From the NCBI GenBank assembly GCA_013399015.1, contig VWZX01001672.1, forward strand, positions 186,001 through 250,000: DNA of 64,000 nt. The letters run 5' to 3'. Below the pieces are notes generated by a model. That model made no database searches. It was not told the origin of the DNA and worked only from the letters and a program-made list of their open reading frames with translations. A program made the position numbers and the translations under genes. Position 1 is the first letter of the stretch, and each line of letters opens with the position of its first letter. This stretch comes from Galbula dea (taxonomy: Eukaryota > Chordata > Aves > Piciformes > Galbulidae). This document shows, one piece after another, positions 43,801 to 55,800 of the stretch.

Positions 43801-46800
43801 ATGTTGCTTTATTAGAATGTGAAAATTACTGAGTCAGGTGCTGGTTTTAAATACCTGTATGTGCTAGTTAATCTTAGTTTATACCTACTGAAGAACCCTT
43901 CTTTTTAAAAAAAAGAGAAGACAAAAGGCACAGTTCTCATTTCTTGTTTCTTAGAAAATCACAGATTTGTTGAGTACCCGGGTCATTGGTAAATTAAATA
44001 CTCATAGCTGTAATGGTTTAAAATATCCTTGTAATCTTTCAGCTATTTATGTATTTCCACTGGTCGTGTGTAGATCAAGTAGTCTCTCCTGTTCCCATTT
44101 ACTTTTCCTATAGCAAATGCCACTAGTGCCCATGGAAAACTTTTCTTTTTTTGACAGTTTTTGTGCTTGTATTAGTTGTTTCTTTAATTCAACTGCAATG
44201 GCTTTTTGGCCTTGCATTTGATTAAAGTGATGTATTAGCAGGTGAGAAATTCTCAATCTACATAATGTGTTGTTATTTTAGGCACTACACTGTTACAATC
44301 ATGTGGAGAAATCACTTCCAAGGGATATGCCATTGCGAGAATCATTAGTGTAGTACAACTTCATTAAATACATTTACATACTTGCTCAATCCCCCTGTAG
44401 ATTTCTGAATGAAATCTCTTAAAAACCCACACAAGAATACCTTATACTTTTTCCAGAGACAAATTCTTACCACATCCATAAATACAAAGTGCTAAGTTCC
44501 TCATATGTCAGTACAACATGTTTAATTATAACATAATTAAACATGCAGCATATTAAGATTAGATTCCTGTTATGGCATTAAGCTAAGGATAAAAAAGCTG
44601 GATTGGTTAAATGTACATTGTCTTGCATCTCTCATTCTCAACATCCCTTTCTCTTTAGCAGCTTTCCAGAGCCTTTGCATGTTTCTTTTACCCTTTTTAT
44701 AAATGAATGGTAGATATGGGTAATCAGTGCATTTACTGGTGGAATATAGTCTGCCTTGTCCATCACTTGAACTGTAATCTCTCAAACATGCCTAGAGATA
44801 GAATGTGTGTCTCATGCGTTGGGTGAATGCTCTTTTTCTCTTGTAAAATAGCCAAAGTGTAATTTTATTTTAAAATGTGTGTGCTTAGAAGACTTTTCCA
44901 ATTTTCACCTTCATTGTCATATTCAAGCATATATGCAAGTCAAATAATGACACTAACAATAAAAGCAAAGCAGCTTCTTTTATATTCTGTGATCTGATAC
45001 TAACAGGGCAATATTCTACTGCAACTTGTTTAAAATGAAATTTAAAAGTACACACTAGATTTATTAGTCAATGAGGACCATCAAAAAGCGGTCAGTGCTG
45101 TAGGGTAATGTGTTTCCTCTGGCAGTATATAATAGGAAATGGATATAAATTTGGAGTGAATAAATTGCAATGACTACATCAGATAAATGTAACATTGAAT
45201 TTCAGGTATGTGTTATTCTGAGACAGAAGTATTTGTAAGCTGCATTTGATGCGACTTTCTGTGATTCTGTGATGTACCAACCTAGGCAGGCATGCTTGGA
45301 TTAAGGAACGACTACAGAGTACAAAATGCTACTGCCTTTTATTTTCCTATAACATCTCCGAGACTGACAGGAAAACTACCCATCCTTCAGCAATCCCTGA
45401 AACTGAGTATTATGATCCAGAACATGAGTATCAAACAGGACTCTCAGGAATGCAAATGCTAGATCTTGGTTGTTTTCATCAGAACTGTTTTTGAAGGGGG
45501 CTGGGCGTTGCTTGATAAAACTGTACACTGCAGCCAAAAGAACAGCAAAACAGAGAGACAGCAGCCCTAAGAGACTTCTGCTGTCTGAAGTGAGATCTTA
45601 CAAAAGAGGAAAAATACTCCAAAAATGTAAAGATTTGGAACTGTAGATAAAGAAACTATTTGCTCAACGGAAACCACCAGCAACATATTAAGATCAAAAG
45701 ACAATGATATAGTTAGGTACATTTCTGCATCTTTTTTTCATTTTTTAATTTTTTGTTTCAGACATTGATATCTGGAGCAGTTGTAGAACAACTTGACTTC
45801 TTAAGAATTGCTGAAACAGAAGAGTAAGTTATGTGTAAATAATAAATGATGAAGTATTTGATAACTAAAGTATTTTCTGAACTATGAAGAAATTATATCC
45901 TTATTTTTTAGGGCTCCTGAATTTAAGAGTTTGGAGGAGCTTGATCTTCCAAAACATTCAAAAGTCAAGAGACAATCTAGTACTCCAAATGCTTCTGAAC
46001 TTGAGCAGCAACCAGATGTAAATATTAACGACTGGAAAAACAAGTCAACATACGAGATCCTGCAGAAGCTTAATGTAAGAAAACTTGATACAGTGTAACT
46101 TCATCATCATTTTTTAACAGCAGCCTACTTAGATCAACATGATTAGTGTCATGGGTCAATGTTAAAAATATAGCTAGTAATTTAAACTGTCCGATGTCAG
46201 GGAATCTTCCTCTCGACAGTCCTTTTTAACATCACAGGACTTTCTGGCCCTTCATGCTACTGCTTGTTTCCATTTCTCCCAGATACCCAAATTGTATTCT
46301 GGTAATAAACCACCATCTAGAAGTGATCCATTTGTCAGTGTCTTACAAGTAGATATTCGTAAGTTCCAATCTGGCATTTGTCCTGTACGTAAAACAAAAT
46401 TGCCAGCGGCTCTGTCTAGATCTACTGTTTGCTAAGACCACACAAAGTATTCTCCTTGGCTCCCTATGTCATTAGGAGCATTTCTGCTGTAAATGACAGG
46501 ACCCAAATGCAGAAAATCTGGAAATATTTCAGAGGCCAAATTATTACAGCTTAACTTGAAGCATGGAGAAGCCTCTGCAAGCAGCAGTGAGAGGGATGCA
46601 GCATACATAAGGTATGAAATACTTGTGAAGTCCCCTTAAAACCAAAACTTGTAGACTTCTTTAATTAAAAAAAGGCCCTTTGGTTTCATTTGGAATTTTT
46701 AATAGCTCTTCTGGTTTCGCTTCACTGAAAATCTGAAGGCTGTTTGTGTCACGTTGTTGCTGTTTTTTTAAGGATTGCAATTGCCTGGCAAGTCAAGCGT

Positions 46801-49800
46801 TGCTCTCAAGTATATTGCTTAAAAGGGAAGGACCCAATTTTATCACCAAGGAAGGTAAGAGCTCCTTTCATCTGACTGGTCTGTGTGTACTTCAGGAAGC
46901 AGCTGTATGTTTAGGTGTCGTGAACATGAATAATGGCAATGCATGCAAGCAGTTGTGTAGCTATTTTCATTGCCAAGTAAAGCAATTTCTGCATTAAATG
47001 GGACATGCAAATTCTTAGTGTGGTGGGGAATTAGTTGCTGAATACATGAACTCTTTTAGATTCTGTGCAGGCTGGTGATGTAGGTGGTTGTAACTTTGAC
47101 CAGATACAAAACCCAGGAAATTTAGCCTTGTATAGAAAAATGAAACTAAAGACAAGTCTGTGTGTCTGTAACAGTCTGAAATGTGTGAGGTTTTATACTG
47201 AATTTTTATTTTACTTTTATGTAATCAGACTTTATTTCAATATATCTGCGAAGCTTAATCTAATTTTGTATTATGGCTTTGTATTAGGGCACAGGATTTA
47301 AATTCATGTAAAATAATTTGGAGGAGGATACAGACTTGTGGCTTTTGTGCTGCAAGGTTTGTTGTGTGTGTGTTTGTTTTTTCTAAAGAGTGCTTATTAG
47401 CTGCTCCTGTATATATGAATACTTAGAAAAAGATTAATATTAAGATCAAATAATATTCTTAGTTATTAATCAAGCAGTGTAACTTCCCACCTCATGATAC
47501 AGAGTATTGCTTCCTAATTTTAATAGAAGACAGATGGTTCTTTTGAGCTGTCATTTTAACCTAAATATACATTATATCCATATTGCTATATTTAAATGTC
47601 ATGGAGAACAATGTAAAGTGAAATAAAATTACACAGTGCATTGTTGAAATACAACATGAACCAAAGTCATGGTCAGAATCTGAATTGGGTGTGTGTAGCC
47701 TCTGAAGCAGGCTTTTTAGCCACTATTACCTGTACTGCTGTAAGACTTTGCAAGCCTCCATAGATTTCTTCAGTCTTTTTTAGGCTGTGGTGGTCTTTGC
47801 TCTGGAAACAATTTGAGACAGATTCGATAGCCTCTGTAAGCAACAAGCATAAACCATTTTTACCATTAGATCTTGACAAAGAACTTTAAAACTCTCTTGA
47901 TATCAGTTAGGTCAAAAATGTACTGTTGTGCCTCTGACTGTTCAGAGCTAGCTTGTATAGACCTTTTGGTGCCATTTCATCTGAAATAGTACATGATGTT
48001 AGCCTTTTTAATATGCACCTTGCATTAAACAGTCTTGAGTCACTGACTTGAAGTTCCTGACCTCCTGTGACTGGAGATTACTGAGACTTGCATTAAATAT
48101 TCATACAATCAGTAAAACATAAATCTAAAAATAAAAGCTGAAGACCCTTGGGTGTTCCAGCCTACAGGCATAGGTTATGGTCTTGTGACTCAACTTCTGC
48201 TACTGGTGTTACAGATGAACTTACTGTTCACCAATATTCCCTGTAGGTTTTCACTGAACAAAGGGGCAAGATGGGAGAGAGAGCATCCACATCTCATATC
48301 TAAAACACAGTCTGCAGTTTGGGGAGATGCCTTCTGATGGGGACATACCTTTATAGGTCAAACCTGTACATAAATAAATTTTCCCCAATATATTTCAAAA
48401 GTAGGTGATATCATAGATCTCTGTATAGCACGGGCAGCAAATATAGCTGAAGTCTGGTTTGGCTTCAGTAGCATACAGCAGGCGATAGGGGACCTGACTG
48501 CATCTAAATTTTAGATGTTCAGCACAACAGGTGCTTCCCTAAAGCTGATTGAGAATTAACTGATCTCATCAACTTTACTGTATTATTATTTTTTTTATTA
48601 AATAAAAACTTAAGCATCTTCTTTGCTTGTGCTTTTTTTCCCCCAATGCATGTAGGTACTGTTTCTGAGCATATTGAAAGAATCTACAGGCGAGCTGGCA
48701 GCAAAAAGCTCTGGTTTGTATATATATATGCTTACTAATCTTCCTTTTGTTTTACTCCTATCTTTTTCATCCCTAATGCATTCATAAAAGAGTAAACTTA
48801 ACCCTCATGCACTTAAAGTGAGGAGAAGAAGAGGTTAGTTTTACTGACAAAATTGTATTGGTTCATTGCCGGTGAAGATCTGGTCTAGAATCATTTTTAA
48901 AAAGAAGTATTTTCTTACTGTTACCTTTTAAAATATAAGACAGTAACAAGCTGGCTTTGCTATGAGTGTTATTGCCAACGTACAGTTCTCATTAAATTCA
49001 AGTAATGAGAAACAAATACTAATAATCTTATTTCTTACAGTGCATGATAAAATATTATCAGTAGCTTTCTGTAGCAAAGCTGGTGATCAAATATAAATCA
49101 GTTCAGTTGGTAAAGAGTTTTAGTGCCCCAAAATAATCTACATTGAGCCTGGTTTTGTCACAGTAACTTTAAAAGGTTTTGGGAAGTAGGCTGGTATTTA
49201 CACATTGTTTATTAATTTCTTTGCCCTGAAGCTCAGTAGAAATTTCACACCATTTTATTGAAGAAATGAGTTGAGCCTGTCCTGAATTCTGTTCTCTCAC
49301 TAACTATTCCTAACGGATGAGTCTGTAAATATAAACCCCATTTTTCATTTTTCTCTGTTAAATGGGCCTTTGCCATTAATAAGGTAGAACCAAAATACCT
49401 TGGTGGTATTTTTTTGTAAAGAATAAAATAAGTATTTTCAGAAGTGAAGTATGTAAACTGTTTTTAATTTCTCTTTCGTTATTGCCATGTGACATACCTA
49501 TAGGCTGGTGGTGCGATACAGTGCTGCATTTGCACAGAAATTTTCTTCTTCTTTAGTCCCACATATTACTACTTTACTGGTACATGGGAAACAGGTAAAG
49601 TGCCCAAAAGCCTGGAATGGAGCTCCTTGGGAGCTTTTTGCTTATTTGCATTTTGCCAGTATCAGCTTATGCACTTTTGAAATGCTTTGCTCAAAAGCAT
49701 ATCAGTTTTCACAGGAATCAACATTGTCTGTTTGAATTTTTTACTAACACTGTAGACTATTACAGCTTGTTCATTGTCTCTGTGGATAAATTATTCTTAG

Positions 49801-52800
49801 TAGCTTCACAGCCCGTGCTTGAAAAGATCAAATATGGGTCTGCTAGTTTTGCATTTTGTCATGAAATTATTTTTGAAAGTATTTATATCTTTAACCATCA
49901 ACGGCAGATATGAAAAAAAAAAAATGTTTTTCTTAGAAGTTGCAGCTAATTTTTGACCTAGCAGTTTAGTTTACACTAGTCTCTTCTTTCAATGCTACAC
50001 ACATTACCTCAGGATGGAAAACAAAACAATAGACTTGGTGTTATGTGTTGTACTTTCTCTTCCAAAATCCTTCTAAGTCTTCCTTGAATAGACTAAAAAA
50101 TGATCAATGTTATCTTGCAAAATGAGGACAATGTCACAGAAGTGAAGCTGGCATCTCTTACCTCTCTGTTTTCAAGATGATGCTAGGAAAAGAACAATGA
50201 GGTTTTTATGGAGCTGGTAGTTTTAATGAGTTCAAACTAAATTTGGTTTTGATCAGTTAACCTATATCTAGACTGAAAAATGAAAATCCATAGAATATTA
50301 GATAAAATCTGATCCAAATTCCACTTTATAAAGAATGTATGTATTTACTGAGTTGCTTTTGAGTTCTCCACTGTGGCAGACTTCAAATTTATATATGAAT
50401 TCACTAAACTAGATTTTGATATGTAGTGGGATTGCTCTGTTTTCTGCCCTCAGGTCTGTTGTGCGCTTCGCAGCAAGTCTTTTAGGTAAACTAGTGGACA
50501 GCCTTGCACCATCTATTACTAATGTTTTAGTTCAGGGCAAGCAGGTAAGTTTTTACTCCTCAGAAATGTATTACAGAATGATAACAGAGAAATTAAATGA
50601 TTTGGCTTAATTTTGAAGGCCTCTGATGCTTCTTTTAGAAGTATCCAATGGCTTAAAATCCTAACTGAAGAAGAAAAATCCAGGTAAAATAGAGGTATAT
50701 CTAATATTTGCACATACTATAGGCTAATAAATGTACTTTTATTTAACAACAGAATGGTACTGAAGACAGTTCAGTCTAGATAAGAAGGGAAGAGACATTG
50801 CTTACATAACTCTTTATGTTATATATATGCCTTATTTCACAAAAGTAAAGGGAGTCAAGCAATAAAGCTTCTTTTTAAGACTTCATGAAGACGTAGCCAC
50901 TCTCTCTGTAATTGAGCATAAGACAACTGATGGGTGGCAACTGAGCAAAAAGTCTTTCAGGAGTTTAATTTTCTGTTCCAAAAAAAGTTTAATCATCAGT
51001 GTTGCTTCCTTTCCTAGGGAGGACTTTTTTTTTTTTTATTTCTCCCAGCACAGTAGTTTTCATTAAGTTAATCAAGAGCTGTTTAGAAATAATTAAATTA
51101 TAGGTATTTTTGATTAAAATATGTTTAGATGTGTACTTAACCTATATTGCAATGCAATCATGAGAGATTTCTCTTTGTCTTACTCCTGACTGAGGTCTAG
51201 GTATGTGCTTCTGGTGCTACGTAGCTATAGAGGAAGCTGCACTTGCATGCAGCATGATTTGTAGCTGCTTAATTTCAACTTTTTAACCTAACTTGACTTC
51301 ATTGACCCCTTTATAATCACCCGTATTACAGAAGAAAAATTAGTGTTGCCTTGTTTTACTGGCAGTAGATTAAAAGTAAATAAGAATTTTAATAAAATTC
51401 CTTTTTTGTGCTTATCAATCCAGTACCAGCATTATTATTTTCTTTAAATGAAAGCTGTAATTTTTAGGATGCTATTAGAAATAAAAGAACCCCAACAATT
51501 ATGAATTCAATTCTGAATTTGAAGCGAGCTTCACAGCTATGTCAGAGATTAAAGACTGTCTAAACCTAATGTACAGTTTTGAAACCAAAGCAGTGGTATT
51601 TAATTTTCATTTCGAAAAATATATTCCATATTTACTGTTTGAGTGAATTTTGTTATTTTAATAGCATCCAGTTAACAGTATTAACAAACATCAGTCACTG
51701 ATAAAAACTATTTTTGTATTGTGAAATTTTAAGAAGAAAAGCAGAGTTCATGAAGTTTCATTTCTGAATTGCTTCTTTAGTGCTTTTACTCCTGTCCATA
51801 TTTTCTGAGTTGTTTTCAATGTACCACAGGTGACACTTGGAGCTTTTGGCCAAGAGGAAGTTGTTATTTCTAATCCCTTATCCCCTGGAGAGATTAAGAA
51901 CATAATCTATGAAAAATGTCATTTACAAGATGAAAGAGAAGCTGTAGTTCAGCAGGAACTTGTCATACATATTGGCTGGATCATCTCAAATTCACCTGAA
52001 CTTTTCAGAGGCATGCTGAAGATACGGATCGGGTCAGTAAAATGTTTCTTGTTGTCCTTACTACTAGGATTGCAGGGAAACATACCTACTTCAACAGATA
52101 TTGTTGCTACATTGCAAAAATAGTATACTTCAATTTTAGATTTGTAGGAAGCCTGCTTTAAATGAACATGCCAAAACCAGGTACACAATCTCAAATTTGC
52201 CAGTCAAGAGTGTAAATTGGAGGAGGAGCCATCCTTGTAATAGCCCATTTGAAGTTTTTCTGCAGTTAAACCAGCAAACTGTAGGATTTTTCAAAGCTTG
52301 AGCCCTATCACGTTAGGGATTTAAAACCCAAAGCGGTGTAGTGGGATTACATGCATTCTGTACAGCAAATGAGCAGTGGAAGTGTGCTGTCTCCTGGTCC
52401 TGCCAGCAGCCAACAGGCAGAATGTTCTGTCTAGCTCACCCCTTGACCAAGGAGGCAGTGACCAGCTGGCTAACCCCATGGTGTGTAGTTCTGGCACAGA
52501 CACAGTAAGTCTCCATTAGCAACCCACTCCATTAGCAATGAGTGGGTTGAAGTGGTTCGAAGATTACAACTGGCCTCGTATCCACACCTGAAGTTAGTAA
52601 GTATGCACTGTATTAGTAGTGCTCCTGAGACCGCTTCCTAGCTGGCAGCAGCCATACAGCACACTGATTGCCATTTAGAGTTTCCCAGCAGAGCGGTATG
52701 AAGTCTGCTCAGTTTGCTCTTTGTGCATGAGCAGCAAGGTAATCCCCACAGAAATCTTTCGGTTATGTACTAGGTACAGGTGTGCTGCACATCCTTAAAG

Positions 52801-55800
52801 CTGGTAACTGGCATGAATTTAATTATTGGTAAACACGTGATGTTGACGGAGTCCTGGAAGCATAATGGATGGTTCTTCCTTTACAATGCCCCACAGGTAA
52901 TGTAGATGCACCTAGGGGGTGCTGCTGCCAGCCCACCTATCAGGCAGGTTAGAGGGACATGGCTGGAGGTTAGGGATGCACTGTACTGGCAGGGAGAGAA
53001 GAATCAAGAGGTAGAGAGGACAGTAAGTTTTTACTGTCAGTCTTTCAGGGCTTAAGGAAGGAGTCCAGGATAATGCAGTCCAGGATTAAGGCTTCTGCAT
53101 GAAGCCTTTAAAAGCTTTTTGCTCACTCAAGCAGTCACCTATGTTATGTAAGTTTGGGACAAACTGACTGCATAAATGTAGTCATCTAGGAAGGATGCAG
53201 CATGAATTTGATTCCTTTCTGACACAATTGTCCTCCAGGTCGACATGTGCTTCTAGTTGCATTCTCTGCTTTCTAATAAGTGCTCAGCTCATAATATAGG
53301 ATTGTCTAGATCAGTCTGAAGAGTCTGGCAAATGTGAGCAACAAATCCCTTGGAAACAGTGTGCCAAAGTGTTTAACTATTTCAGAGTTTCAGCACAATA
53401 ATCTGCCTAAAAAGCTTGTTCTTTCAGCGTGTTTTCTGTAATGAGGACTTCATCTAATAACAGCCTTCTGCAGTTTAAATGTATTTACCATCACAACTTT
53501 TCCTAAAACATTTTGAGGCACTGAGATATACTTCTGATACTCAAGTGAATATGAATATGATATTAACATAATAAAGCATAGCAAAGACTGTTCAAGAGCA
53601 GTTCTGTACACAAAAATAGTTGCCTCCTGAGGTAAGTATTTGTCCTAAACAGGTGCTAAAAATGTTGGTTTTGTTCTTCAAAAACCCCAATACACAGCCC
53701 CCCAGCTGAATAGTCTTTTTAATACAGACACACAACATTTTTTGACTGTTCAGCAGCTACAGAGTTGTCTGGCTCTATACTAAATAGGTTACGCTAAGCT
53801 ATACATAGCTTAGGAACCACAAACCTGCATCAAATTTAAAACATCATTTACCTACTAGATTGTTGTACTTAGTTCTTTGATAAGGCGACCTACAAATACT
53901 CTGTGCTGGAGTGTTGTCATATTTCATGGTATCTGCATTTACGTTGCTATCTACAGAAATTAATTATTTTCACATTTAGGAAAAGACAGATGCATTTGAA
54001 TAAGCACTTTGAAGAAGCCAGGTGCTACTGACTGTGATTTACAGAATTAGTGAGTGTGCTTAAAATTAGTGTTCCATATTCTTTTCACAGAGAAAACATA
54101 GCGTTTCAGCACTGGAGGTAGATACCAGCAGTCTACTTTCTAGGATACAAAATTCATGATTCCACTTCAGCAGTACATTCTAGTCATCATTAAAACGAAA
54201 ACTTTTCAAAATCACCTGCAATACATTTAACTGCAAGTACATCCACCCTTTTGCTCTTAAATATCTTTTCTGCACCGTTTACAGATCCATTTTACTCTTC
54301 TTGCCTCCTTCTCCTCTATAACTAATCCTTTTTGTATTTTTTTTCTTCCAAGGTTAATGCTAGAGATTGTTTCCTTTATTTCAGCGTTATCATCCACTCC
54401 AGTGAGCAAAATTAACCTTTTTGCAGAAGCACCATTCCAGTTTGATAATGGTTTGATTTAATGTCTTGAGATACTGATTTATTTTTAGAGTTTCATGTTG
54501 AAATAGATCAAGTTCCTGACAGGCCTATTACTGTAAAAACCTCCAATCAACTGACTTCTACCCACCTCTTATCAGAGTTCGGTAGGCGGTCCACTCTTGA
54601 CTTTGCTATGTGTAGGCCTCTGCAAAGAGGAAAATACCAGTGAATGACTTTCACACAGATACAGGAGTCTGAGTCATCAGTGCAAAAAGAACAGACTGCT
54701 AAACCAGTTGTTTGTTATTCTTAGTAACAAGAGAAGGACACTATTCACCCACTAAAATAAATAAAACCAGTATGTTCTGGATAATGAAATGTGTCTATGT
54801 TGCCTAATATTCTCTTGTATCTTGCACCTTTACTGAATGGTCCTAGAAACCTGACATGTAAAGGAACTTTGAATCAGTTGGCCTGACATCTCAGAATTCT
54901 GTGTAGTTACTAAGAACCCTTCAGAAAAGATTGAGACTTGACTTACATAAACATTCTGTACCTTGTAGCCTAAATAATTACATGCTTATGAAATGTGGCT
55001 ATAATGATGAAAAAGTAACCCTCTGCATTTTCTGATAAACTGAGTAAGGCTCTTTGATGTAACCCAGACTTTGTCAGGTGTTGCATGATGGACTGTTTGA
55101 AGAAAAACTAGTTAAGTTTCTTTTCTCTTTTCAGTAATACCCGCTTCAAATGAAACAACATAGATCATTGAGACAGAGCTCAATGCTCAGTTGTCTTGCT
55201 TCAGATTTATCTATACATTAGTTCATCTTTGATATAAGAGGCTGTAGCATAGCTTTTATAGAATGTGCAGAATAGAATTCAGCATTTTCCTTCATAATTT
55301 GAAAAGTTCTACCTCTCCAATACCTAAGGCTGAAAAAACTTCACTCTTGCCATATTTTTACTTAATCAAATCCCTTCAGAAGGGAGTAGCAAAAGAAAGT
55401 TGTGATAGAGTACAAGAAGGAATTTCAAAGGCTAAAACTATAAATAAGCCCTGAAGTCTTTTTTAAAATTTAAAATAATTTAATTATGTTTTTTTAAAAA
55501 CTCATCGGCAAAAAGCATTTACTGTCAGAGCATAATTTTGAGTAGGAATTTTAACATCAAAAGGCAGGTAAATGTTTGTCTTAATGAACGTGGGACCTCA
55601 GGGAATAATGTGGGCAAATACATCTTTCCTATGAAAAGCATGCTTCACAATCCTAAGCTTCTATGTATTATCCTTTTTGGTTTATATCATATTGCAAACA
55701 AACACAAAAACTGAGTAAATACCACAGTACAGTAGAAGTCATAGAGTATTTGCTTGATATTTCATGTATGTCCTGGCAGCCAAAAATAGCAGGATCATGT

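Noticed and set aside
45258..45276. TTTCTGTGATTCTGTGATG resembling a CR1 3' tail
   Set aside because: Only about 19 bases match and no CR1 body precedes them, so chance is as likely.
51830..52123. Independent open frame starting at 51830
   Set aside because: It is exon 28 continued into intron 28; the acceptor and donor define the exon.
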